Below, piece by piece: positions 47,509 through 59,428 of a stretch of DNA of 64,000 nt. The stretch covers positions 124,001 through 188,000 of the forward strand of contig NZ_AP019367.1 of assembly GCF_003966955.1 (NCBI RefSeq), in the 5' to 3' direction. The first letter of the stretch is position 1. Each line of letters opens with the position of its first letter. The notes below the pieces were generated by a model that saw only the letters and a list, made by a program, of their open reading frames with translations, was not told the DNA's origin and did no database searches. This stretch comes from Parolsenella catena. Lineage in GTDB: Bacteria > Actinomycetota > Coriobacteriia > Coriobacteriales > Atopobiaceae. A program made the translations under genes and the position numbers.

Positions 47509-49686
47509 ATGGGAAATACCAGGCCCGCTGGCGCAACGAGCGCCGGCGCGCTCGACATCACGAACGACGACCTGTATCTCATGGGCGCTGGCACGTGGTA
47601 CCGCAGCTACGAGAAGATGGGCGCCCATCCCTGCGAGCGGGATGGGCGCGCTGGCTATCGCTTTGCCGTGTGGGCCCCGGACGTGCGCAGCGTCCACGTC
47701 GTTGGCGACTTTAACGGCTGGGATGCCCAGGCAGACCCGCTCGAGCCGCTGCTCACGAGCGGCGTCTGGTGCGGCTTCGTGGCCGGCGTCAGGCCGGGGG
47801 AGCTGTACAAGTACGTCATCGAGACCGACTCCGGCGAGCTGCTGTACAAGGCGGACCCCTATGCGTTCACGAGCGAGCTCGCACCCGGCACCGCCTCGGT
47901 GACAGCCGCCGAGCCTGCCTATGCCTGGCATGACGACGCCTGGCTGGCCGCGCGCGCCGAGACGGACCACATGCACGCGCCCCTCAACATCTACGAGGTC
48001 CACCTCGGCAGCTGGCGCCGCCACGGCGACGAGCCGCAGGGCAAGCCCCGCGAGGACGGCACGTGGCCCGGCCCCATGGACGAGTTCCCGGCCCAGCGCG
48101 GCCGCTACTACTCCTACGACGACCTCGCGGCCGAGCTCGTGCCCTATGCCAAGAGGATGGGCTACACCCACATCGAGATGCTGCCCGTCATGGAGCATCC
48201 CTTCGATGGCTCGTGGGGCTACCAGGTCACGGGCTACTTTGCGCCCACGTCTCGCTTTGGCGAGCCCGAGGGGCTCATGCGCCTCATCGATGCCTGCCAC
48301 GAGGCGGGCCTCGGTGTCATTCTCGACTGGGTGCCCGGCGGCTTCTGCGCAGACGCCCAGGGCCTGGCCATGTTCAACGGCCACATGCTCTACGAGCGCG
48401 AGATTCACCCCAACTGGGGCACGCACAAGTTCGACTTCGCCCGCGGCGAGGTCCGCAGCTTCCTCGTCTCCAACGCCCTGTACTGGCTCGACCGCTTCCA
48501 CGCGGACGGCATCCGCATGGACGGTGTCTCGAGCATGCTCTATCTCAACTTCGGCATCGACAACCCCGCCGAGAAGCGCCTGAACGAGAAGGGCACCGAG
48601 GAGGACCTCGACGCCTCGGCCTTCATCCGCCAGGTAAACACGGCGGTTGCCGAGTACTGCCCCGGCGTCGTGATGATGGCCGAGGAGTCCACGGCCTGGC
48701 CGCTCGTCACCTACCCGCCCGAGGACGGCGGCCTGGGGTTCCACTACAAGTGGGACATGGGCTGGATGAACGACACGCTGCACTACCTGCAGACCGACTT
48801 CCCCTGGCGCCCCGGCAACCACGGCATGCTCACGTTCTCGATGATGTACGCGTTCAACGAGAACTTCATCCTGCCGCTCTCGCATGACGAGGTGGTCCAC
48901 GGCAAGTGCTCGCTCATCACGCGTCAGCCCGGCGACCAGTGGCGCCAGTTCGCGGGCCTGCGCACGCTCGCCTTCTACCAGATGACGCATCCGGGCGGCA
49001 AGCTCAACTTCATGGGCAACGAGATAGGCCAGTACATCGAGTGGCGCTACTACGAGTCCATCCAGTGGTTCCTCGCCGAGCGGTTCGAGCCCCACGCCAA
49101 GCACCAGCACTACATCGAGGCGCTCAACAACCTTTACCTGGCCGAGCCCGCCCTGTGGCGCGAGTCCTACGACTGGAGTGGTTTCGAGTGGCTCTCCGCG
49201 GACGACTCCGAGCACTCGATCGTCTCGTTCGTGCGCCGCGGCGACGGCCCAGACGAGGAGCTCGTCATCGTCATCAACTTCGACGTCAACTTCCGCCCGA
49301 GCTGGCGCGTGCCCGTGCCGCGCGAGGGTGACTACGTGGAGATCTTCAACTCCGACGCCGAGGAGTTCGGTGGCTCCGGCCAGCGAAACGCCGGCGTGCT
49401 CTCGAGCCGCCCGGAGGACTGCGACGGACGCGAGAACTCCCTGATCATGAACGTGCCGCCACTCGGTGGCGCCATCCTGCGCCGCACCGGACCCACGAGC
49501 TACGTGGCGCCCGCGCCTGCCGAGAAGGCGGCGCTGCCGCGTCCGACCGCCCAGCCCTCCTCGCGCAAGCCTCGCGCCACGCGCGCCAAGAAGGTCACGG
49601 CCAAGCCGCTCGTTGCCGGCGAGGGCGGCCCCCTGCCCAAGAAGGGGAGCAAGAAGAAGCGCAAGCGCGCAAAGGGGAGGGCCTAG
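47509..49686 (+). CDS. glgB: 1,4-alpha-glucan branching enzyme with Lys-rich C-terminal tail
   Basis: A 725-residue GH13 branching enzyme that introduces alpha-1,6 branches in glycogen. The N-terminal CBM48 domain (about 20-130) has YRFAVWAPDVRSVHVVGDFNG. The barrel has YTHIEMLPVMEHP, the nucleophile in HADGIRMDGVSSML, the acid/base in VVMMAEESTAW and the third carboxylate in LPLSHDEVVHG. After the normal C-terminal beta domain ends near residue 660, about 50 extra residues are rich in Lys, Arg and Pro (RKPRATRAKKVTAKP, KKGSKKKRKRAKGRA). This is unusual. Start ATG 47509 has GGGGAGGGGGAG upstream. First gene of the glycogen operon. Confidence 0.96.
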   Translation: MGNTRPAGATSAGALDITNDDLYLMGAGTWYRSYEKMGAHPCERDGRAGYRFAVWAPDVRSVHVVGDFNGWDAQADPLEPLLTSGVWCGFVAGVRPGELYKYVIETDSGELLYKADPYAFTSELAPGTASVTAAEPAYAWHDDAWLAARAETDHMHAPLNIYEVHLGSWRRHGDEPQGKPREDGTWPGPMDEFPAQRGRYYSYDDLAAELVPYAKRMGYTHIEMLPVMEHPFDGSWGYQVTGYFAPTSRFGEPEGLMRLIDACHEAGLGVILDWVPGGFCADAQGLAMFNGHMLYEREIHPNWGTHKFDFARGEVRSFLVSNALYWLDRFHADGIRMDGVSSMLYLNFGIDNPAEKRLNEKGTEEDLDASAFIRQVNTAVAEYCPGVVMMAEESTAWPLVTYPPEDGGLGFHYKWDMGWMNDTLHYLQTDFPWRPGNHGMLTFSMMYAFNENFILPLSHDEVVHGKCSLITRQPGDQWRQFAGLRTLAFYQMTHPGGKLNFMGNEIGQYIEWRYYESIQWFLAERFEPHAKHQHYIEALNNLYLAEPALWRESYDWSGFEWLSADDSEHSIVSFVRRGDGPDEELVIVINFDVNFRPSWRVPVPREGDYVEIFNSDAEEFGGSGQRNAGVLSSRPEDCDGRENSLIMNVPPLGGAILRRTGPTSYVAPAPAEKAALPRPTAQPSSRKPRATRAKKVTAKPLVAGEGGPLPKKGSKKKRKRAKGRA

Positions 49687-49758
49687 CGCAAGCGGGCCCG
49701 GAAACGCGCGAAGCATAGGCGACGCGCCGTCGCCACACGACCACAAGGAGCCATGCGT

Positions 49759-52197
<2,439 letters not shown>

Positions 52198-52275
52198 CAC
52201 GCGCCCTGGCGCCGTCCCCGCGGCGGCGCCGGGGTGCGAACGACACACGCCAACTCGGCAAGAAGGGGGAAGGAC

Positions 52276-53424
52276 ATGAGCAAGAAGGAAAGCATCGCGA
52301 TGCTGCTTGCTGGCGGCCAGGGAAGCAGGCTGCTCGCGCTCACGCGCAACATCGCAAAGCCCGCGGTCTCATTCGGGGGCAAGTACCGAATCATCGACTT
52401 CGCGCTCTCCAACTGCGCAAACTCGGGTATCGACACGGTGGGCGTGCTCACGCAGTACCGCCCGTACCTGCTGCACTCCTACATCGGCACTGGTGAGGCA
52501 TGGAACCTCGACTCCCGTGACGGCGGCGTCTCCATCCTGCCGCCGTACGCCACCGAGGCGGGCGGCAACTGGTACGCCGGCACGGCCGACGCCATCTATC
52601 AGAACATCGGCTACATCGAGAGCTACGACCCCAAGTACGTCGTCATCCTGTCCGGCGACCACCTGTACCGCATGGACTACAGCAAGATGGTCGAGAGCCA
52701 CATCGCCAACAACGCGGACCTCACCATCTCGGTCATGCCGGTGGCCTGGGCCGAGGCCTCGCGCTTTGGCATCATCACCAAGAACGACGACGACTCCGTG
52801 GCGAAGTTCACCGAGAAGCCCAACAAGCCCGACTCCAACCTCGCCTCGATGGGCATCTACGTCTTCAGCACCGACATCCTCATCCGCGCCCTCAAGGAGG
52901 ACGCGCTCGACGCCACGTCCGAGCACGATTTTGGCAAGAACATCATTCCGAAGCTCCTCGAGGAGCAGGCTCGCATCTTCTGCTACGAGTTCCACGGCTT
53001 CTGGCGCGACGTCGGCACGATCTCGAGCTACCACGAGACGTCCATGGACCTTCTCGGGCCCAACCCGGAGTTCGACCTGTTCGGCAAGGAGTTCCCGTTC
53101 ATGACGAACGCTCCGGTGCGCCCGCCGCACTACGTGGGCCCCGATGCCGTCGTCGAGGACGCCATCATCGCCAACGGCTGCAAGGTCAACGGAACGGTGC
53201 GCCACTCGATCCTGTCCACAGACGCCGTCGTGGAGTCCCGAGCCGTCGTCGAGGACTCCGTGCTGTTCCCGGGTGCCGTCGTCAAGGAGGGGGCGCACGT
53301 GGCCCGCGCCATCCTCGGCGAGCATGCGGTCGTCGAGGCGGGCGTTGAGCTCGGTAGCGTTGACGTCACGAAGGACACGGCTGTCATCGGCGACGACGTC
53401 GTCGTTGGAAAGGGGGAGGAGTAG
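52276..53424 (+). CDS. glgC: Glucose-1-phosphate adenylyltransferase, catalytic subunit
   Basis: A 382-residue enzyme making ADP-glucose from glucose 1-phosphate and ATP, the committed step of glycogen synthesis. The nucleotidyltransferase domain opens with [16 protein letters not shown] and [34 protein letters not shown] contains the catalytic Asp, and [18 protein letters not shown] the substrate loop. A left-handed beta-helix (hexapeptide repeats, about 290-382) follows. Start ATG 52276 has GGGGGAAGG upstream. glgD begins 3 bases after the stop, so the heteromer subunits are made together as in Bacillus-type operons. Confidence 0.97.
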   Translation: MSKKESIAMLLAGGQGSRLLALTRNIAKPAVSFGGKYRIIDFALSNCANSGIDTVGVLTQYRPYLLHSYIGTGEAWNLDSRDGGVSILPPYATEAGGNWYAGTADAIYQNIGYIESYDPKYVVILSGDHLYRMDYSKMVESHIANNADLTISVMPVAWAEASRFGIITKNDDDSVAKFTEKPNKPDSNLASMGIYVFSTDILIRALKEDALDATSEHDFGKNIIPKLLEEQARIFCYEFHGFWRDVGTISSYHETSMDLLGPNPEFDLFGKEFPFMTNAPVRPPHYVGPDAVVEDAIIANGCKVNGTVRHSILSTDAVVESRAVVEDSVLFPGAVVKEGAHVARAILGEHAVVEAGVELGSVDVTKDTAVIGDDVVVGKGEE

Positions 53425-53427
53425 GCC

Positions 53428-54528
53428 ATGGAGACCGCGGTCGGACTCATCACCACGAACTATTCCATCAAGCACCCCAGCGCGCTCACGAAGTCGCGCC
53501 CGGCGGCATCCGTGCCGTTCCTGGGCCGCTACCGCTTCGTCGACTTTGCGCTGTCGAACATGGTGAACGCCGGCATCAAGACGGTGGGCGTCATCATGCC
53601 GTTCAACTACCGCTCGATCGTCGACCACCTCTACACGGGCAAGGACTGGGGCCTGGACCGCAAGAAGGGCGGCCTGTTCCTCATGCCGGGCTCGGCGTTC
53701 GGCACGAGCCGCAAGGGCCCGCGCTTCCTGCTGCGCGACCTCATCGCCAACCGCGTGTTCCTCGAGAGGGACACGGCCACCAACGTCGTGGTCTCGGCGG
53801 CCAACATCATCTACAACTACGATTACGCGGAGCTCATCCGCGCCCACAACGAGAGCGGTGCCGACATCACGCTGCTCACGAAGACGTACCGCTGCGAGGC
53901 CGAGGACGTCTCGAGCGTCTACACGGAGGACGGGCGCGTCCGGGGCTTCACGTATGGCACGCGCTTTGGCGACGAGGGCTTCCTCGACTGCTTCGTCGTG
54001 CGCCGCGAGAAGCTCCTCGAGCTCATCGACCGCTACAGCAACGTGGACTACCTCGACCTGTTCGAGGCGCTGCAGGCGGACCTGCCGCAGCTCGACATCC
54101 GCGCGCACCGCGTCGACATCTACACGGGCACCGTCTTCGACGCCCGCATGTACTACAAGCGCAGCCGCGAGATGCTCGACCCCGCCGTCATCGACCAGCT
54201 GTTCCCGCCCGAGCGCACCATCATGACGAAGGCCCACGACAACCCGCCTGCCAAGTACGAGGCCGGCTCGCGCGTCACGAACTCCATCGTCTCGGGCGGC
54301 TGCCACATCATGGGCACCGTCGCAGACTCGATCCTCTCGCGCAACGTCGTCGTGGAGCCCGGCGCCACGGTGCGCGGCTGCGTCATCATGACCGGCTGCG
54401 TCATCGGCCGCGGCGCGCGCGTGGAGAACGCCATCATCGACCGCGACAACGTCGTCTCCGCCGGCACCGAGCTGCGCGGCACGCCCGACAACGTGCTCGT
54501 GAAGGAGAAGGGAAGTGAGCGCGAGTGA
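53428..54528 (+). CDS. glgD: GlgD, non-catalytic/regulatory subunit of ADP-glucose pyrophosphorylase
   Basis: A 366-residue paralogue of GlgC. The fold is kept (SVPFLGRYRFVDFALSNMVNAG, VVSAANIIYNYDYAEL, C-terminal hexapeptide repeats from about 280). The glycine-rich nucleotide loop of GlgC (GGQGSRL) is missing, and the catalytic Asp region GDHLYRMD is replaced by AANIIYNYD. Such subunits modulate GlgC in Firmicutes. Start ATG 53428, directly after glgC; the stop overlaps the GTG of glgA. The GlgC/GlgD pair in an actinobacterial background is a feature shared with other Coriobacteriia. Confidence 0.94.
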   Translation: METAVGLITTNYSIKHPSALTKSRPAASVPFLGRYRFVDFALSNMVNAGIKTVGVIMPFNYRSIVDHLYTGKDWGLDRKKGGLFLMPGSAFGTSRKGPRFLLRDLIANRVFLERDTATNVVVSAANIIYNYDYAELIRAHNESGADITLLTKTYRCEAEDVSSVYTEDGRVRGFTYGTRFGDEGFLDCFVVRREKLLELIDRYSNVDYLDLFEALQADLPQLDIRAHRVDIYTGTVFDARMYYKRSREMLDPAVIDQLFPPERTIMTKAHDNPPAKYEAGSRVTNSIVSGGCHIMGTVADSILSRNVVVEPGATVRGCVIMTGCVIGRGARVENAIIDRDNVVSAGTELRGTPDNVLVKEKGSERE

Positions 54529-56021
54529 GCGGCAGGATCCGCCGCAAGCTTCGCGTCCTGTACTGCGCCGCCGAGGCCGCCCCGTTCGTGAAGACGGGCG
54601 GCCTGGGCGACGTCGCGGGGTCCCTCCCGCACGAGCTGAAGCGCTGCGGCTGCAAGGTGGCCGTCATGCTGCCCAAGTACAAGAGGATCAAGCCCGAGTA
54701 CCGCGACGCCATGCGCCACGTGGGCGACTTCTACATGAACCTGGGCTGGCGCAACGTCTGGTGTGGCATCGACCACCTGAGCTACCACAACATCGACTAC
54801 TACTTCGTGGACAACGAGGACTACTTCGGGCGCGACAGCATCTACGGCGACTTCGACGACGGCGAGCGCTTCGCGTTCTTCTCGAAGGCCATCACGGAGG
54901 CCATCGGGCGCATCCCCGAGCTCGCGGGCATCGATGTGCTTCACTGCAACGATTGGCAGACGGCGCTGGCCTGCGTGTTCCTGCGCGAGTTCTACCGCGG
55001 CCTTCCGGGCTATGACAACGTCAAGACCGTCTTCTCGATCCACAACGTCAAGTTCCAGGGCCAGTACGGAGACGACGTGCTGAGCGACATCTGCGGCCTT
55101 GCCGACACCCCGGCGGCCGGCCAGATGTACGTGGGTCCCAAGACGATCAACTTCATGAAGGGCGCGCTTCTCTACGCCGACACGATAACCACGGTGAGCC
55201 CGACGTATGCCGAGGAGCTCCAGATGCCCTTCTACGGCGAGGGGCTCCAGGACATATTCCAGGAGCGCTCCTGGAAGCTCCATGGCATCCTGAACGGCAT
55301 CGACACGCAGGAGTACGACCCGCGCATGGACCGTGGCATCGCCGCAACGTTCTCGGTCGACGACCGCTCGGGCAAGGCGGCGTGCAAGGCGGCGCTGCAG
55401 GAGGAGCTCGGCCTGGCCGTTGACCCCACGCGCCCGCTTGCCGTCATGGTGAGCCGCCTCACGAAGCAGAAGGGCTGCGACCTGGTGCAGTATGCGCTGG
55501 GCCGGCTGCTCGACCGCTCCGTTCAGGTTGCCGTCCTTGGCACGGGCGACGCCCAGTACGAGGACTCGCTGCGCTACTTCGACTGGAAGTACAAGGGGCA
55601 GATGTGCGCGCGCATCGACTTTGACTCCGCGCTCTCGCACCGCATGTACGCCGGCGCGGACCTGTTCCTCATGCCAAGCCAGTTCGAGCCGTGCGGCCTG
55701 TCCCAGATGATCGCCATGCGCTACGGCACGCTTCCCGTGGTGCGCGAGACGGGCGGCCTCAAGGACTCCGTGCAGCCGTACAACAAGTTCACGGGGGAGG
55801 GCACGGGCTTCTCGTTCGCCAACTTCAACGGCGACGAGTTCGCAGACACCGTGCTCGATGCCTGTGAGGTATTCTGGACGAACAAGGATGCCTGGGACGG
55901 CCTCGTGGGCAATGCCATGAAGGCCGACTTTGGCTGGCGCAGGGCCGCCAACCAGTACCTGGATGTCTACCATGACCTCCATCCCGAGGTGATTCCGTAC
56001 AACAAGAAACGGAGCCGATAG
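54525..56021 (+). CDS. glgA: Glycogen synthase (ADP-glucose, GT5)
   Basis: A 498-residue GT5 starch/glycogen synthase that adds glucose from ADP-glucose to the glucan chain. The ADP-glucose lysine motif is VKTGGLGDVAGSLP (KTGGL, about residues 24-37). Then come LHCNDWQTAL, the FSIHNVKFQGQ segment, a C-terminal GT-B domain with MVSRLTKQKGCDLV, and the conserved Glu region PSQFEPCGLSQMIAMRYGTLPVVRETGGL. Start GTG 54525 is in a GTGA overlap with the glgD stop. It is 498 residues, slightly above E. coli GlgA. Confidence 0.96.
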   Translation: MSGRIRRKLRVLYCAAEAAPFVKTGGLGDVAGSLPHELKRCGCKVAVMLPKYKRIKPEYRDAMRHVGDFYMNLGWRNVWCGIDHLSYHNIDYYFVDNEDYFGRDSIYGDFDDGERFAFFSKAITEAIGRIPELAGIDVLHCNDWQTALACVFLREFYRGLPGYDNVKTVFSIHNVKFQGQYGDDVLSDICGLADTPAAGQMYVGPKTINFMKGALLYADTITTVSPTYAEELQMPFYGEGLQDIFQERSWKLHGILNGIDTQEYDPRMDRGIAATFSVDDRSGKAACKAALQEELGLAVDPTRPLAVMVSRLTKQKGCDLVQYALGRLLDRSVQVAVLGTGDAQYEDSLRYFDWKYKGQMCARIDFDSALSHRMYAGADLFLMPSQFEPCGLSQMIAMRYGTLPVVRETGGLKDSVQPYNKFTGEGTGFSFANFNGDEFADTVLDACEVFWTNKDAWDGLVGNAMKADFGWRRAANQYLDVYHDLHPEVIPYNKKRSR

Positions 56022-56079
56022 CGCCAGCCGCCGCGTGCGGCCGGTGCCTTCGGCCGTAGGCGAGCAGGGATGAGACAGC

Positions 56080-59000
56080 ATGTGGGCCTATCACGACAGC
56101 CGTGACCCCCTCTATAGGAATCCGTTCGGTGCCGCCCCCGTGGGCGGCACCGTCGTGCTTCGGCTCGACGTGGGTGGCGACGCGGGGGCGAGCGCCACGC
56201 TGCGCACGTGGATCGACGGCGTGGGCGAGGGCTTTGCGCCCATGGAGCCCGAGCGCCTCGGGGACCGCACGCGGTTCTCGTGCTCGTACGAGTGCGGCCG
56301 AGCCGCGATCCTGTGGTACTCGTTTCTCATCGAGCGCTCGGACGGGCGCGTGGTCCACTACGGCGCGCGCGAGGGCCGCACGGGCGGCGAGGGCGCGCTC
56401 AGCGAGTGGCAGCCGGCGTCGTTCCAGCTCACGATCTATGAGCCGCGCGAGGTGAAGCCCACATGGTTCACCTCGGGCATCGTCTACCAGGTGTTCCCCG
56501 ATCGCTATCGCCGGGGCGCCGACTGGCGCGAGCTTGCCGAGGCGGCGGGCGGCCTGCACTGCAACGACTCCGAGGACGGTCTGCCCGGCACGCGCCGCCG
56601 CGTCGTGGAGCGGTGGGACACCGAGCCCGCCTACGAGAGGGACGCCGCCGGCCGCGTCACCACGTGGGACTTCTATGGCGGCACCCTCTTCGGCATCCGC
56701 GACGACCTCGCGCGCCTGTCCGACATGGGCATCACGACGCTCTACCTCAACCCCATCTTCGAGGCGCGCAGCAGCCACCGCTACGACACGGCGGACTTCC
56801 TTTCCGTCGACGCCATGCTCGGTGACGAGCGGGGCTTCCGCATGCTGTGCGACGAGGCCTCCAAGCTGGGCATCTCCATCGTGCTCGACGGCGTGTTCAA
56901 CCACGTGGGCGCAGACAGCCGCTACTTCAACCGCTACGGCACCTATGGGCAGCCCGGCGCCTGGCAGGCCCACGAGCAGGGCTCGGACTCTCCCTATGCC
57001 GATTGGTTTGGCTGGCACGAGGACGGCACGTACGAGTGCTGGTGGGGCGTGGACGACCTGCCTGCCGTGAACGAGGAGAACCCTGGCTATCGCAAGCTCA
57101 TCACGGGCGAGGACGGCGTCGTGCGCCACTGGCTTGCCGCCGGCGCGCGCGGTTGGCGCCTTGACGCGGCAGACGAGCTGCCCGACGAGTTCATCGAGCA
57201 GATTCGCGCGGCCGCCACGGCCGAGCGTCCGGACGCGCTCGTGCTCGGCGAGGTCTGGGAGGATGCCTCCAACAAGGTGAGCTACGGCAAGCTGCGTCGC
57301 TACCTCCTGGGCCGCGAGCTCGACAGCGCCATGAACTACCCGTTCCGCGATGCTGCGCTCGGGTTTCTCCTCGGGCACGTGAGCGCCGGGGCAGCTGCCG
57401 AGAGCCTCGTCTCCATCTCCGAGAACTACCCGCCCGAGGCGCAGGCCGCGGCGCTCAACCTGCTCTCGAGCCACGACCGCCCACGCCTCATGAGTGTGCT
57501 GGGCGGCGCACTCGACCATCCCGACTGGCAGCCCTGGCCCGACGGCGTGCCCGGGCGCCTCACGGACGGTGAGCGCGGCCTTGCGAAGGGGCGCTTCTGG
57601 CTCGCCGTTCTCATGCAGATGACCTACCTCGGCGTCCCAAGCGTCTACTACGGGGACGAGCTGGGCATGGAGGGCCTGTCCGACCCCTACAACCGCGGGC
57701 CCTTCCCGTGGGCGAGCGGCGACGGCGGCCAGCATGGGGAGGCCGTGGGGCATGTGGTGGCCGGTGACGCCGACTGCCAGACGATGTATCGCAATGTCAT
57801 CCAGCTGCGCCAGTCGCTGCCCGTGCTCACGAGCGGGAGCGCCCACGCGTTTGCTCCGTGCGACGACGTGCTCGGCTGGTGGCGCCTGCCTGCCGAGGGC
57901 TCCGGTGCGAGCGCGTGCGTGCTTGTGAACCGCAGCCTCTCGGAGTGGCGCGACGTCTCCATCGAGGATCGTGGCATGCGTGCGAGCGAGCTCATCGGCG
58001 CCGCCGAGCTGCGGCGCGGGGGCGGGCGCGTGTCGCTTGCGCTGGCGCCCCTCGGCAGCGCCGTGGTGCTGTTCGATGACGGCGAGGGCCTGGCTCGCCC
58101 GCTCGAGGGTGGCAGCGGCGTCGTGTGCCACATCACGAGCGTCCCCAATGGCGGCCGGCCGGGCACGCTCGGCGCCCCGGCCCGCGCGTTCGTCGACTGG
58201 CTTGAGCGCACGCACCAGCGCTACTGGCAGATCCTGCCCGTTAACCCCACGGACGGCTTTGGCTCGCCGTACGCGGGCACCTCGGTGTTCGCGGGCAACG
58301 AGCGGCTGCTCGAGCTGGGTCCCGACGAGCTACGTGCCCGCATGGAGGCGTTCGAGCCGGATGCCGTCTACGAGGAGTTCATGCAGGCCAACGCCGAGTG
58401 GCTCGACTCCTATGCGTGCTTCGCGGCCATCTCCGAGCTCACGGGCACGGACGAGTGGCAGACGTGGCCGGCCGAGTGGCGCCGCTGGACGCCGGAGCTG
58501 CTCCGCGATCCCCGCCTGGCGGACGGCATTCGCTTCCATCGCTTTGCCCAGTGGGAGTTCGAGTGGGAGTGGATGGACCTACGCGCCTACGCCAACGCCC
58601 GTGGCATCCGCATCATCGGCGACATCCCCATGTACGTCGCGGCCTCCTCGGCAGACGTCTGGGCCGCCCCCGAGCAGTTCTGCGTCGACGCGGACGGCAG
58701 GCCCACGCTGCAGGCCGGAACGCCGCCCGACGCGTTTGCCAAGGACGGTCAGCTGTGGGGCAACCCGTGCTACCGCTGGGACGCCATGCGCGCCGACGGC
58801 TATGCCTGGTGGATGCGCCGCCTCGCGCGCACGTTCGCGCTGTATGACGTCACGCGCCTCGACCACTTCCTGGGCTTCCAGAACTACTACGGCGTGCCGT
58901 CCGGCTGCACGGCGCTCGAGGGCTCCTGGCATGCCGGCCCCGGCATCTCGCTGTTCCGCCGCGCGCACGAGCTTCTTGGCCAGCTGCCCATCATCGCCGA

Positions 59001-59427
59001 GGACCTGGGCTCGGTGACACCGGCCACGCGCTCCCTGCTCGCGCAGGTGGGCTGCTGCGGCATGGACGTCATGCAGTTTGCCGACAACGACGTGCGCGAG
59101 GGCTGGGCGCCCAGGCAGGACAAGGTGGCCTACACCTCCACGCACGACAACCAGACGCTCGTGGGCTGGTGCGGGCAGCGCTTTGGCCTCGAGCCGGATG
59201 CCGCGCGCGAGCTTGCCGGGCGCCTCATGCGCACGGCCTTTGGCAGCGGCGCCGGTGTCGTCATGTGCACGCTGCAGGACGCGGCGCTCCTCGGTGACGA
59301 GGCGCGCATGAACGTGCCGGGTGTCGCGGAGGGCAACTGGACCTGGCAGGCCTCGGAGGCAGACCTCGCCGCGGGCGAGGAGCTCCTCGGCGAGCTTGCG
59401 CGCTCAACGAATCGCGAGGTGAGGTAG
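56080..59427 (+). CDS. Bifunctional GH13 alpha-glucan hydrolase / GH77 4-alpha-glucanotransferase
   Basis: A 1115-residue fusion. The N-terminal part (about 1-670) is a GH13 enzyme of the neopullulanase/cyclomaltodextrinase kind. It has an N-terminal beta domain, FTSGIVYQVFPDRYRRG, VLDGVFNHVG, the nucleophile in GWRLDAADEL, acid/base in VLGEVWED and the third Asp in NLLSSHDRPR. The C-terminal part (about 680-1115) is a GH77 (MalQ-like) amylomaltase, with LPVNPTDGFGSPYAG, GTPPDAFAKDGQLWGNPCY, nucleophile in RLDHFLGFQNYY, acid/base in IIAEDLG and TSTHDNQT. All catalytic residues are present, so both activities are expected: debranching or hydrolysis plus disproportionation of glucans. Start ATG 56080 follows GCAGGGATGAGACAGC (weak). 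mfd starts one base after the stop. Confidence 0.93.
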   Translation: MWAYHDSRDPLYRNPFGAAPVGGTVVLRLDVGGDAGASATLRTWIDGVGEGFAPMEPERLGDRTRFSCSYECGRAAILWYSFLIERSDGRVVHYGAREGRTGGEGALSEWQPASFQLTIYEPREVKPTWFTSGIVYQVFPDRYRRGADWRELAEAAGGLHCNDSEDGLPGTRRRVVERWDTEPAYERDAAGRVTTWDFYGGTLFGIRDDLARLSDMGITTLYLNPIFEARSSHRYDTADFLSVDAMLGDERGFRMLCDEASKLGISIVLDGVFNHVGADSRYFNRYGTYGQPGAWQAHEQGSDSPYADWFGWHEDGTYECWWGVDDLPAVNEENPGYRKLITGEDGVVRHWLAAGARGWRLDAADELPDEFIEQIRAAATAERPDALVLGEVWEDASNKVSYGKLRRYLLGRELDSAMNYPFRDAALGFLLGHVSAGAAAESLVSISENYPPEAQAAALNLLSSHDRPRLMSVLGGALDHPDWQPWPDGVPGRLTDGERGLAKGRFWLAVLMQMTYLGVPSVYYGDELGMEGLSDPYNRGPFPWASGDGGQHGEAVGHVVAGDADCQTMYRNVIQLRQSLPVLTSGSAHAFAPCDDVLGWWRLPAEGSGASACVLVNRSLSEWRDVSIEDRGMRASELIGAAELRRGGGRVSLALAPLGSAVVLFDDGEGLARPLEGGSGVVCHITSVPNGGRPGTLGAPARAFVDWLERTHQRYWQILPVNPTDGFGSPYAGTSVFAGNERLLELGPDELRARMEAFEPDAVYEEFMQANAEWLDSYACFAAISELTGTDEWQTWPAEWRRWTPELLRDPRLADGIRFHRFAQWEFEWEWMDLRAYANARGIRIIGDIPMYVAASSADVWAAPEQFCVDADGRPTLQAGTPPDAFAKDGQLWGNPCYRWDAMRADGYAWWMRRLARTFALYDVTRLDHFLGFQNYYGVPSGCTALEGSWHAGPGISLFRRAHELLGQLPIIAEDLGSVTPATRSLLAQVGCCGMDVMQFADNDVREGWAPRQDKVAYTSTHDNQTLVGWCGQRFGLEPDAARELAGRLMRTAFGSGAGVVMCTLQDAALLGDEARMNVPGVAEGNWTWQASEADLAAGEELLGELARSTNREVR

Positions 59428-59428
59428 C

